Of a stretch of 64,000 nt of DNA, positions 1-7,850 are shown in pieces. The translations under genes were made by a program, and so were the position numbers. The stretch is taken from NCBI GenBank assembly GCA_902780635.1, contig CACZGH010000004.1, positions 62,001 to 126,000 on the forward strand, written 5' to 3'. The stretch comes from an uncultured Prevotellaceae bacterium (GTDB lineage Bacteria; Bacteroidota; Bacteroidia; Bacteroidales; Bacteroidaceae). Below the pieces are notes generated by a model, which worked only from the letters and a program-made list of their open reading frames with translations, made no database searches and had not been told where the DNA came from. Each line of letters starts with the position of its first letter. The first letter of the stretch is position 1.

Positions 1-1034
1 AGGTGGATGATGACTGGAGATGCGCTATGCACCTGCTCTCTACAAGAGGGGTACTGCTCTCTGAGCGACTGTGTGGTTATCCGGTGCCCATGATTCCTGT
101 TGACGAGGCGATGGCTTTGGTGGGCAATGATGAACTTTATACTCCCGACCTTGTTATTTATGCTGGTGGACATGTGGTCAGTAAGAGACTTAAGGCATTC
201 CTGCGCAAAGCCACCAGTGCTAAGACCATCATGCTGACATCAGGCGGTAGCTTGGAGGATGTCACCATGCATGCTCATGAAGTGGTGGAACTGCCAGACC
301 CAGCCGACTTTGTCTTTGCCCTTGGAAAAATGTGGAAAAATAGGACGGAAGACCTATCTGCCTTGTATGGAACAAAGGAGGCTCAGTGTGGGTATCACGC
401 ATGCTGGCAGCAAGTGTTTGACAAAATTGCTACGTTGAAGGAGGAGGAAGCACCAACCTTTTCTCAGATGGAAGTGGTCAGGTATTTCGAACAGCAGTTA
501 GAGGATATAGACGAGGTGGTGGTACATTATGCCAACAGCAGCGCAGTGAGACTCGCCAATATCTTCGCTGACCACCCTGTCTATTGTAATAGAGGGGTTA
601 ACGGCATCGAAGGATCGCTTTCAACTGCGGCAGGTCATGCTGCGGCTACTTCGTCCATGGTGATATGTGTCATCGGCGACTTGAGCTTCTTTTATGATCA
701 AAATGCACTGTGGAACCATCATCTCAAAGGCAACTTCCGTATCATCTTGCTCAACAATGGCAGTGGGGGTATATTCCGCCAATTGGAGGGACTCCAAAAG
801 AGCGAGGCACTTGATCTTTATGTTAGTGGCTCCCACCAGACGACGGCACAGGGCATCTGCACTCAAAACGACATCGGTTATCTGCATGCTGCCAATCGGG
901 AGGAGATGCGTATGGCAATGGTCACACTGCTCACGGCACCAACAAACAGACCCATGCTTTTGGAGGTCTTTACAAATACTGACCAAGACGCCGCAGCCCT
1001 CCAGCAGTATTATAACCGCATCGTCCATTCGTAA
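1..1034 (+). CDS. menD: MenD, SEPHCHC synthase, C-terminal part (5' end outside window)
   Basis: Thiamine-diphosphate enzyme that joins 2-oxoglutarate and isochorismate to make SEPHCHC, an early step of menaquinone synthesis in the cytoplasm. About 343 residues are visible; the family is about 550-580, so the N-terminal pyrimidine-binding domain and part of the middle domain lie before the window. The frame is open to base 1 and the GTG at base 3 is only an internal codon. The C-terminal ThDP-binding motif is seen near visible residue 225 as GDLSFFYDQNALW, followed by a LLNNGSGGIF stretch typical of MenD. menB, menC and menE follow on the same strand, which fixes the assignment. A 122-base gap with pyrimidine-rich repeats separates it from menB. 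Confidence 0.93.
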   Translation, partial: VDDDWRCAMHLLSTRGVLLSERLCGYPVPMIPVDEAMALVGNDELYTPDLVIYAGGHVVSKRLKAFLRKATSAKTIMLTSGGSLEDVTMHAHEVVELPDPADFVFALGKMWKNRTEDLSALYGTKEAQCGYHACWQQVFDKIATLKEEEAPTFSQMEVVRYFEQQLEDIDEVVVHYANSSAVRLANIFADHPVYCNRGVNGIEGSLSTAAGHAAATSSMVICVIGDLSFFYDQNALWNHHLKGNFRIILLNNGSGGIFRQLEGLQKSEALDLYVSGSHQTTAQGICTQNDIGYLHAANREEMRMAMVTLLTAPTNRPMLLEVFTNTDQDAAALQQYYNRIVHS

Positions 1035-1051
1035 CTGAATAAAGATGTAAT

Positions 1052-1138
1052 GCCTGCACTCCTTTGCTTCTGCACTTCTGAACTTCTGCACTTCTGAACT
1101 CCTTCACTCCTTCACTCCTGAACTTCTAAACTCCTAAA
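1052..1138 (+). repeat. Degenerate tandem repeat CTTCTGAACTCC type, after menD stop
   Basis: Fills most of the menD-menB gap. Units of about 8-10 bases such as CTTCTGAA, CTTCTGCA, CTCCTTCA and CTCCTGAA follow one another, starting 17 bases after the menD stop. The same motif family recurs at 54805-54970, 57370-57488 (as TTAACTCC) and 61668-61715. Origin by replication slippage is an inference; no function is visible. Confidence 0.8.
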
Positions 1139-1156
1139 ATAAATACCCTCAATAAT

Positions 1157-1978
1157 ATGAAAACTAGAGAATGGAAAAAAATCAGGGATTTCGAGGAAAT
1201 CCTTTTTGAAGAGTATAACGGCATCGCCAAAATCACCATCAACCGGCCACGCTATCGCAATGCCTTCACCCCAAAGACGACATGGGAGCTGTCACAAGCC
1301 TTCGCTTATTGTAGGGAGGCGCAGGACATTTCGGTAGTCCTTCTGACAGGTGCTGGTGACAAGGCTTTTTGTTCCGGAGGCGATATGCACGTCAAAGGCA
1401 GAGGTGGCTACGTCGACGAACAGGGAGTGCCACGCCTCAGTGTTCTCGATGTGCAGATGCAGATACGGCGATTGCCCAAACCTGTGATCGCTATGGTCAA
1501 CGGTTATGCGATTGGTGGGGGACATGTGTTGCATCTGGTTTGCGACCTGACCATTGCCAGTGAAAACGCTATTTTCGGACAAACAGGTCCGAAGGTGGGC
1601 TCTTTCGACGCAGGATTCGGCTCGTCCTATCTTGCACGTATCGTGGGGCAGAAGAAAGCACGAGAGATATGGTTCCTCTGTAGACAGTATACAGCAGCAG
1701 AGGCAGAGAGGATGGGTATGGTCAACAAAGTGGTGCCATTTGAGCAACTGGAGGATGAGTGTGTGGAATGGGCTGAAACCATGATGGAGAGAAGTCCTAT
1801 GGCTCTGCGCATGATCAAAGCGGGACTGAATGCTGAACTCGACGGACAGGCGGGCATCCAGCAGCTTGCTGGCGATTGCACCATGCTCTACTATTTCCTC
1901 GATGAGGCGCAGGAGGGTGGAAAGGCATTTCTCGAGAAACGTAAACCTGACTTTAAAAAATATCCTAAAATGCCATAG
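1157..1978 (+). CDS. menB: MenB, 1,4-dihydroxy-2-naphthoyl-CoA synthase
   Basis: Crotonase-fold enzyme that closes the second ring: o-succinylbenzoyl-CoA to 1,4-dihydroxy-2-naphthoyl-CoA. It has 273 residues, the normal length. Visible landmarks are the oxyanion-hole segment [14 protein letters not shown], the [12 protein letters not shown] helix and [19 protein letters not shown], in which the QTG turn is the one that binds bicarbonate in type I MenB enzymes (family knowledge). The C-terminal [19 protein letters not shown] and [11 protein letters not shown] segments are standard MenB. It is followed 5 bases later by menC, so menB-menC-menE are one transcription unit. Confidence 0.97.
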   Translation: MKTREWKKIRDFEEILFEEYNGIAKITINRPRYRNAFTPKTTWELSQAFAYCREAQDISVVLLTGAGDKAFCSGGDMHVKGRGGYVDEQGVPRLSVLDVQMQIRRLPKPVIAMVNGYAIGGGHVLHLVCDLTIASENAIFGQTGPKVGSFDAGFGSSYLARIVGQKKAREIWFLCRQYTAAEAERMGMVNKVVPFEQLEDECVEWAETMMERSPMALRMIKAGLNAELDGQAGIQQLAGDCTMLYYFLDEAQEGGKAFLEKRKPDFKKYPKMP

Positions 1979-1983
1979 CAAAC

Positions 1984-3006
1984 ATGCATTTTGATATTGA
2001 AGAAAGAATCTTTCACTTTCGTCAGCCCGCTGGTACCTCAAGGGGCGTTTATAAGGTGAGGCACTCATGGATACTCACTGTCTCAGACGAACGTTATCCT
2101 GGAAGGGTAGGCAGAGGAGAATGCGCGCCCTTGCCTGATTTGAGCTGTGATGCTTTGCCGGACTATGAGCGAGTCTTACGAGGCCTCTGTGAGTTTGTGG
2201 AGCAGAGAGGAGACGTCGATGTGGACTTGTTACGTCCTTACCCCTCTATGCTCTTTGGCATCGAGACGGCACTCCGAAATCTTCGGCATGGTGCAGACAT
2301 TGTCTTTGATACGCCTTTTACTAGGGGGGAGACTTCGATACCCATTAATGGGCTGGTGTGGATGGGTTCTTACGACGAGATGCTCAGTCGCATCGATGAG
2401 AAAATAAAGGCAGGCTTCCATTGTGTCAAACTAAAAATCGGAGCCATCGATTTCGAAAAAGAAATAGACCTCATACGTCATATTAGATGTTCTTTCCCAG
2501 AAAAGGTTATTCAGTTGAGAGTTGATGCCAATGGGGGATTTACACCCGATGTGGCGCTGAAAAGGCTGGAAAGACTGAGTAAGTATGATATCCATTCCAT
2601 CGAACAGCCCATCAAACAGCGGCAATGGAAAGCCATGGCCGAATTGTGCAAATATTCCCCATTGCCCATCGCTCTTGACGAAGAACTGATAGGGGTGAAT
2701 ATACCTGAGATGAAAGAACAGCTATTGGAGACCATTTGTCCAGCGTATATCATCCTTAAGCCCTCTCTTCATGGAGGATTGCATGGCTCTGAGGAATGGA
2801 TCAGATTGGCGGATGAACACGGTATCAAGCACTGGATCACCAGTGCGCTGGAAAGCAATATCGGTCTGTCAGCCATCGCACAGTTCTGCGCACATGTCTA
2901 TGGGCCTGACATACGGTTGCACCAGGGGTTGGGCACAGGACAACTCTTTACGGATAATATACCGATGCCTTTGACTATTAAAGGCGAAAGATTGTACCAT
3001 GACTAA
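1984..3006 (+). CDS. menC: MenC, o-succinylbenzoate synthase
   Basis: Enolase-superfamily dehydratase that converts SHCHC to o-succinylbenzoate in the menaquinone pathway. 340 residues. The catalytic KxK motif is seen as VKLKIG, and the metal ligands as DANGGF, IEQPI and ALDEE; the second catalytic lysine lies in ILKPSLHGG. The N-terminal capping domain is present. It starts 5 bases after menB and ends 5 bases before menE, indicating translational coupling. Confidence 0.95.
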   Translation: MHFDIEERIFHFRQPAGTSRGVYKVRHSWILTVSDERYPGRVGRGECAPLPDLSCDALPDYERVLRGLCEFVEQRGDVDVDLLRPYPSMLFGIETALRNLRHGADIVFDTPFTRGETSIPINGLVWMGSYDEMLSRIDEKIKAGFHCVKLKIGAIDFEKEIDLIRHIRCSFPEKVIQLRVDANGGFTPDVALKRLERLSKYDIHSIEQPIKQRQWKAMAELCKYSPLPIALDEELIGVNIPEMKEQLLETICPAYIILKPSLHGGLHGSEEWIRLADEHGIKHWITSALESNIGLSAIAQFCAHVYGPDIRLHQGLGTGQLFTDNIPMPLTIKGERLYHD

Positions 3007-3011
3007 AGATA

Positions 3012-4001
3012 ATGAACCCTTCTCGGATAAACGATATGACTTTGCCCCAATTTCTCTCACGATGGAATGATGAATCACCATTCATTCAGGTGAAAACCAG
3101 TGGTTCTACCGGTGCTCCCAAAATCATGTTCGTGGAAAAAAAACGGATGTGGGAGAGTGCACGTGCCACCTGTGATTTCTTAGGACTGAAAGAGGGTGAC
3201 ATGGCTCTGCTGTGTATGTCACTAGACTATATAGCAGGAAAAATGATGGTGGTCAGAGTCTTGCAACGTCGTCTTCAATTCATTGAAGTGCCCGTTTCAG
3301 GGCATCCAATGGGTGATAACGCACTCGAAGGGCGCACTATCGACTTTGCTGCCATGGTGCCTTTGCAGGTCTACAACAGTATCCAAGAACCTGTTCAACT
3401 GCAAAGGCTGAAGCAAATCCGGCACCTTTTAATAGGTGGAGGTGCACTCGATGCAGACTTGGAACAAAAACTGAGTGAGTTCCCTCATGCTGTATGGTGC
3501 TCTTATGGTATGACGGAGACACTTTCGCATATAGCATTGCGAAGGGTCAACGGACCGACAGCCAGCCAGTGGTACACACCGATGCCTGGGGTCAAGGTGA
3601 CAGTCGATAACGAGCATTGTCTGGTGATAGATGCTCCTCTCGTCTGCCCTAAGGCTCTGAAAACCAACGATATCGGAGAAATGGCGCCTGATGGTAGACG
3701 TTTCCGAATATTGGGTCGCAAAGACAATGTGATATGCAGTGGCGGACTGAAAATACAGGCAGAGGAAGTGGAAAGATTGTTAAGACCACATCTTTCTTTT
3801 CCTTTTTTTATCACTAAAATGAAGGATGAAAAGTATGGTGAAATAGTGGTCTTAGTGGCCGAAACAAAGGATAATAAAAAATTGGATGACATCTTTCGTG
3901 ATGTCCTCCCACCATATTGGATTCCGCGAAAAGTACTTTATGTAGACTCGTTACCTCTTACAGAGACTGGAAAACCAAAACGTCAAATAGATAGGAGATA
4001 G
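3012..4001 (+). CDS. menE: MenE, o-succinylbenzoate-CoA ligase (compact form)
   Basis: Adenylate-forming ligase that activates o-succinylbenzoate with CoA for MenB. At 329 residues it is shorter than the 450-500 of E. coli or Bacillus MenE; the missing length is at the N-terminal side before the P-loop, which here begins at about residue 29 (KTSGSTGAPKIM). The other motifs are intact: YGMTETLSHIALR (A5), GRKDNVICSGGLKIQAEEVE (A8) and the catalytic lysine in LTETGKPKRQ (A10). Last gene of the men cluster; a bidirectional terminator overlaps its stop. Confidence 0.93.
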   Translation: MNPSRINDMTLPQFLSRWNDESPFIQVKTSGSTGAPKIMFVEKKRMWESARATCDFLGLKEGDMALLCMSLDYIAGKMMVVRVLQRRLQFIEVPVSGHPMGDNALEGRTIDFAAMVPLQVYNSIQEPVQLQRLKQIRHLLIGGGALDADLEQKLSEFPHAVWCSYGMTETLSHIALRRVNGPTASQWYTPMPGVKVTVDNEHCLVIDAPLVCPKALKTNDIGEMAPDGRRFRILGRKDNVICSGGLKIQAEEVERLLRPHLSFPFFITKMKDEKYGEIVVLVAETKDNKKLDDIFRDVLPPYWIPRKVLYVDSLPLTETGKPKRQIDRR

Positions 4002-4021
4002 CGGATGACCTAGCATCCGCT
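4000..4021. terminator. Bidirectional hairpin between menE and the KSVW peptide gene
   Basis: AGCGGATG and CATCCGCT form a perfect 8-bp stem around a 6-base loop. It overlaps the menE stop codon and lies 20 bases after the stop of the convergent small gene. No long T-run follows on either strand, so termination strength is uncertain. Confidence 0.6.
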
Positions 4022-4041
4022 GTCTCACTCTCTCTTATGTC

Positions 4042-4230
4042 TTAATCTTCTTCTTTGATACTTTCATCGTCCCAGACACTCTTGCCAGAGGGCAGGCGGT
4101 CATAGTTGTCATCCCACATACCACGGTTAGATTCCTCATCCACGTCTGAGATAGCGGGACCATCCAAAAGTGACTCATTGAGGGTGATATCCACAAATTT
4201 GCTCTCAGGTTTTACATATTCCTTTTTCAT
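4042..4230 (-). CDS. 62-residue KSVW-type peptide (copy 1), unknown function
   Basis: Small, acidic, cysteine-free peptide. It begins MKKEYVKP and ends with a PSGKSVWDDESIKEED tail. It aligns with the peptide at 7649-7831: both have MK-x-x-Y-x-x-P at the start, a leucine-rich strand-like segment, an acidic DVD(D/E) middle, and KSVW(D/E)D near the end. There is no signal peptide or membrane segment. It has its own promoter (4330-4360) and a 5' leader of about 90 bases. It lies 3' of the secreted 624-residue protein, mirroring the arrangement of copy 2. Small peptides with this MKKxYxxP start occur in Prevotella, but I know of no described role. No RiPP-modifying enzyme is adjacent. Confidence 0.75.
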   Translation of the reverse strand: MKKEYVKPESKFVDITLNESLLDGPAISDVDEESNRGMWDDNYDRLPSGKSVWDDESIKEED

Positions 4231-4329
4231 AATGCTAAGAAGATATTAATTGTTATTTTATATTTTTATCTGTTCATGGTAGAAGACGTTATGTCATGAT
4301 GGACTCACTCCATATTCTACTAGTCGATG

Positions 4330-4360
4330 CAAATTTATAAAAAATAATCCAACCTCCAAA
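4330..4360 (-). promoter_or_regulatory. Bacteroidetes promoter for the 62-residue peptide gene
   Basis: On the minus strand TTTG (4360-4357), a 19-base spacer and TAAATTTG (4337-4330) match the Bacteroidetes -33/-7 consensus exactly. Start of transcription is expected near 4323. Confidence 0.75.
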
Positions 4361-4442
4361 GGTTTCATTCTGATTTTTTCACAAAAGCGGGCATTTTTTG
4401 ATTTTACTCCCGTTTTCTTTCTTTCATAAACAAACAGCTAGC

Positions 4443-6317
4443 TTATTTGCCTAATATGATGTCGACAATTCCAAGCACATCGGAGATGTCTATACCGTTG
4501 CTGAAGTTCACATCAGCATTCTTGAAGAAGAATATACTTACTTGTTTGCCAAGAATATAGTCCACAGTCACCAGTACATCTGAAATATCTACTACTTTGT
4601 CGCCGTTGGCGTCACCTATCAGTGAGCTGTCATCGTCTTCTGTCGTCCATGTATAGAGATTGGATTTTTGGCTCTCATTGCTCAGATCAATGTAGCAGGT
4701 ATTGTTGGCAATATAAGTCAGCAACGTGTCACCGTTGGCCGTGTCTTTATTGTTCCTGTTCATGAATGCGGCCTGGCCGTCGTTCAATACGCGCATCGTT
4801 TCCTTGTCGAAACGGGTACGATAGTTGTCGGGATTGCCGCTCTCGTCGTTCAGCCAGATCTCACCTTTGAGAAGGTTGGTGTCTTCGAGTGGAGCCACAT
4901 CATCAAGTACAGGTATGAGTCGGTTTTCTTTGGCATCTAAACCATTACATTCGAGCAGAACAGCAGTATAAGCTGGTACAATACCCGATTCAATCTCCTT
5001 GATATGTATCCTGCCCTGACCGGCAAATCTGTCGGCGTAATAGGCTTTCACACCGTCCATACACTGATAGGGGAAGGCGGTATACATCGTGGTATAATAC
5101 TTGCCGTCTTTCTTCGTCTTGGCTGAGGGAGTAGCACCAAAGTAGTATTCGTCCATCGTCTCCTCTCTCAGAGGCAATAGTTCCCATTGATGGGCGTCAC
5201 TGATTACATTGGCATTACCCGTCCAGGGGTGGTATACTTGGCCAATCAATTCTTCACTAGAAGAGTTATCAAAGTAGTCAACCCAATAGCCGGTATAGCC
5301 GCTACCTTCAGCATATGTGAGGTAGTTACCTGTGCTGTATTGTTCAACTTTAATATATCGGGGAGCTTTGCTGGTTTCTGTACCTTTAATGTCTTTACTA
5401 CTGAAACCTTGGGAAATATATTCAGCACTTGTCAGGTCACCAACACCATTGTAGTCACCAATTATTTTAATGACAGTAGCGGGCAAGTTATGTGTTTTGT
5501 CGTAAGGCACCAGTTCAATGGAGTTTTTGAAGTAGCGTTGGTCGGCGGAGAGAGTCAACTCTTTGGTCCCCTTAAGGCCTACACAATTGTGTGTTTTTTT
5601 GTTTCGCACCAAACAGTACATTCCTTTTTGCTTCACGTCTCGTGAGTCAAAAACAGCGTAGTAGTCGCCCTTGTTCTCCTCAGTGATAGTGAAAGAGAAC
5701 ACCTCTTCCTGGGAAACGTAGTCGAGATTGTTGAGATCGACATTCGTAAAGTCTCGCTCTCCTATCACCCAACCCTTAAAATCGCCAATGAAAATATTGC
5801 TGATGGCTGTCAGCGTGACTTCATCGCCAATATTGTTCTCGGGTTTGTCGATATAAACATTGCCTGCACCCTCATTAGAGGAATAGACGGCAACGCTACC
5901 CTTGGGTACGAAATTGGCATAATAATGCTCAATTTGCGGGTCTTCCCAATTTTGCTTGGCACTCCTCAAGCTAGGTGCACAATGGCTAATCTTCGATAAT
6001 TCTTCACCATTATGAGTCCAATTTTTGAACACATATCCTGCTGATGGCTTTGCGTAAAGGTGGATGACTGATGTGGCAGCTTGACCCCTGTTCTCAGCAC
6101 TCCAGAGATAAGAATTATCTTCTTTGAAGCGTCTGGCGGGAATCGTGTCAATATTTACATATTTCTGAGAGGAGTACACCTTGCCTGAGCCAGTAGGTGT
6201 GGCATGTGATTCGGCCTGGAACCAATATTCAGTGTAAGCTTGAGAATGGAGACTAAACAGCAGCATGACTGCCATGATAGAACACGTCTGTAATATGTGT
6301 TTCGATGAATTGATCAT
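4443..6317 (-). CDS. Secreted protein with C-terminal dockerin-like repeats
   Basis: 624 residues with a signal peptide (hydrophobic core IMAVMLLFSLHSQA). The last ~60 residues hold two dockerin type I-like calcium loops, GDANGDKVVDISD and ADVNFSNGIDISD, each followed by a V-D-x-I-L-G-K helix. The N-terminal half contains Ig-like or InlB-like repeat character (YANFVPKGSVAVYSSNEGAGNVY). The segment around KYYTTMYTAFPYQCMDGVKAY...IVPAYTAVLLEC matches the corresponding region of the 567-residue protein at 7851-9554, so the two are diverged paralogs with different C-terminal ends. Function unknown; a surface or exported adhesin-like role is a guess. A -7 box lies at 6358-6365. Confidence 0.85.
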   Translation of the reverse strand: MINSSKHILQTCSIMAVMLLFSLHSQAYTEYWFQAESHATPTGSGKVYSSQKYVNIDTIPARRFKEDNSYLWSAENRGQAATSVIHLYAKPSAGYVFKNWTHNGEELSKISHCAPSLRSAKQNWEDPQIEHYYANFVPKGSVAVYSSNEGAGNVYIDKPENNIGDEVTLTAISNIFIGDFKGWVIGERDFTNVDLNNLDYVSQEEVFSFTITEENKGDYYAVFDSRDVKQKGMYCLVRNKKTHNCVGLKGTKELTLSADQRYFKNSIELVPYDKTHNLPATVIKIIGDYNGVGDLTSAEYISQGFSSKDIKGTETSKAPRYIKVEQYSTGNYLTYAEGSGYTGYWVDYFDNSSSEELIGQVYHPWTGNANVISDAHQWELLPLREETMDEYYFGATPSAKTKKDGKYYTTMYTAFPYQCMDGVKAYYADRFAGQGRIHIKEIESGIVPAYTAVLLECNGLDAKENRLIPVLDDVAPLEDTNLLKGEIWLNDESGNPDNYRTRFDKETMRVLNDGQAAFMNRNNKDTANGDTLLTYIANNTCYIDLSNESQKSNLYTWTTEDDDSSLIGDANGDKVVDISDVLVTVDYILGKQVSIFFFKNADVNFSNGIDISDVLGIVDIILGK

Positions 6318-6357
6318 AATCTACAGTCTTTAAGTGATAAGATGACTCATTAATTTG

Positions 6358-6365
6358 CAAATTTA
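6358..6365 (-). promoter_or_regulatory. -7 box (TAAATTTG) before the dockerin-type secreted protein
   Basis: TAAATTTG on the minus strand, the same octamer as at 4330 and 9711. No TTTG is seen at the -33 position, which would fall inside the end of the upstream gene. Predicted leader about 35 bases. Confidence 0.45.
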
Positions 6366-6370
6366 TGAAA

Positions 6371-7579
6371 TTAATTTCTCTTTTCCGTAAAAACAGAAAT
6401 CTTTTTTTGTTTTCCTTCAAAATATAAGCTGATCGTTCTTACCAGCATGGCCATGACAGGTAATTGGTGTGTCCAGTCTAATTGTGAGGATAAAGGGGTG
6501 GCACAAATAAAAAAGCCTAAAATGATACTATAGAGGGCGTAAATCTTATTAAATTGTGGCTTTTTGTGAAAGAATAGCCATAAGAGGATAGGTATTGGAA
6601 GGAAGGGTATCAGATACCAATTCCATCTGGTGCCAAATAAGTTGGCTATCGTGGAGGTATAGAGCAATATAGTACCCACAAGGGTCTGCACAACCAGCAA
6701 AGCAACGTCTGTGAGACGACAGATCGTCCGAGCACCCATCGCCCATTTCGCAATAGTGATAAGGATGACCGCCAGCAACAATAAACTGAATAGTAGAAAA
6801 GGTGATAGGGTGGGTGAGTGCGTTGAAGCCAAAGGCTTGATCAATGAGGTTGGCCCTCCCTTCAGCACGCTGCGGCGATTACCATCAGTCGTTTGTATCT
6901 CAGCGCTATCGAGTACCTCTATGATAGTTCGTGGTGACATGCAGTACTCGATGTCATAATCTTTGTCACAGGCAGCACCGGCAAGGAGGATGTACACAAA
7001 TTCTTGCCATGGATCATCTTGTGTAATATAACGGATTTTTGCCCCATTATTTCCAAGCATATAAAAGGGGAGATGGTCGAAATGAATGCTCTCATCGATG
7101 AGAGCCCCCTCAATCATCATCATGCACATCATCACGCAGTTGGTATTGAGAAAGTTGAAACGAAGATGCGGTGGTTTCACCATCTCCTCGTCCAAGTTCT
7201 TCCATAACAACTGTTTTTCTTCAAGTGTCAGATTCAGCTCATATTGGGTCACTCCTCTTCCCTCGTCACGATAAGGCTTCAGAAAAGCATCTGTCGGTAT
7301 GCCGAACACACCTGCCACAGCATTTCCTGTGAAAAAACGTGCGTAGTCATCAGGACCAGTGTCCATCTCTAATGAGAAACAATAGTCCAAATGGGCCGAG
7401 GGACATTCCATACGCAGTGCACAGTGCCCCAAACTGGAATAACTGGCTTCTCCTGGTGTCATCACCAATAGGGAGGCAGTAACAAAATGGGCACTGTCAG
7501 TAATCTCAGGTTCCTCTGCCTTGACAATGGCCTGACAGAGTAAAATAGTTGTGAGTAATAGCTGAATTCGAACTCTCAT
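6371..7579 (-). CDS. DUF4105 (Lnb_N-like) membrane protein
   Basis: 402 residues from ATG at 7579; a TTG nine bases upstream is less likely. A signal peptide (MRVRIQLLLTTILLCQAIVKA) is followed by a periplasmic domain of about 220 residues with the DUF4105 landmarks: YSSLGHCALRM (His) near residue 50 and the FNFLNTNC cysteine segment near residue 140, a His/Cys pair that resembles NlpC/P60-like folds. Four to five membrane segments form the C-terminal third (residues about 255-390). It sits between the two secreted-protein/peptide modules. A role in processing or folding of these neighbours is an inference. A strong hairpin ends 11 bases before its start codon. Confidence 0.8.
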   Translation of the reverse strand: MRVRIQLLLTTILLCQAIVKAEEPEITDSAHFVTASLLVMTPGEASYSSLGHCALRMECPSAHLDYCFSLEMDTGPDDYARFFTGNAVAGVFGIPTDAFLKPYRDEGRGVTQYELNLTLEEKQLLWKNLDEEMVKPPHLRFNFLNTNCVMMCMMMIEGALIDESIHFDHLPFYMLGNNGAKIRYITQDDPWQEFVYILLAGAACDKDYDIEYCMSPRTIIEVLDSAEIQTTDGNRRSVLKGGPTSLIKPLASTHSPTLSPFLLFSLLLLAVILITIAKWAMGARTICRLTDVALLVVQTLVGTILLYTSTIANLFGTRWNWYLIPFLPIPILLWLFFHKKPQFNKIYALYSIILGFFICATPLSSQLDWTHQLPVMAMLVRTISLYFEGKQKKISVFTEKRN

Positions 7580-7589
7580 CGTCAACAAT

Positions 7590-7625
7590 CAAATAAGCGG
7601 AAACACAGAGGTTCCCGCTTATTTG
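7590..7625 (-). terminator. Strong hairpin between peptide copy 2 and DUF4105 gene
   Basis: CAAATAAGCGG and CCGCTTATTTG with flanking AAC/GTT form a 15-bp stem with one mismatch and a 6-base loop. It lies 23 bases after the stop of the 60-residue peptide gene and its 3' arm (U-rich on the minus strand) ends 11 bases from the DUF4105 ATG. It may terminate the upstream unit, or restrict translation of the downstream gene, or both. Confidence 0.7.
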
Positions 7626-7648
7626 TATGGAGTGTTAAACAATTCCTA

Positions 7649-7831
7649 TTAGTCTTCCCAGACACTCTTGTTAGAGTACATGTTCTTGACAGTTCCGTCA
7701 AAGTCGTTCTCGACATCATCAACGTCACCAACAGGAATGTAAGAGTTGTTGCCAAAGAACTCGTCCATTACGTTACGCTTCAGGTTCAAGGTCATCACCT
7801 TGCAAACTGGATTGATATATTGTCTTTTCAT
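7649..7831 (-). CDS. 60-residue KSVW-type peptide (copy 2), unknown function
   Basis: Starts at ATG 7831 (MKRQYINP), preferred over a TTG at 7840. Ends in SNKSVWED at the very C-terminus. Shares with the 4042-4230 peptide the MK-x-x-Y-x-x-P start, the acidic DVDDVEN-like middle and the KSVW end. One cysteine (VCK). It lies 19 bases after the stop of the 567-residue secreted protein, so the two are almost certainly co-transcribed, and a hairpin follows. Function unknown. Confidence 0.75.
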   Translation of the reverse strand: MKRQYINPVCKVMTLNLKRNVMDEFFGNNSYIPVGDVDDVENDFDGTVKNMYSNKSVWED

Positions 7832-7850
7832 AATTCTCAAGGAGTTTTAA

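Noticed and set aside
4042-7831. Classical RiPP cluster
   Set aside because: No radical SAM, YcaO, lanthipeptide or peptidase-ABC exporter gene lies nearby; the small peptides remain of unknown role.
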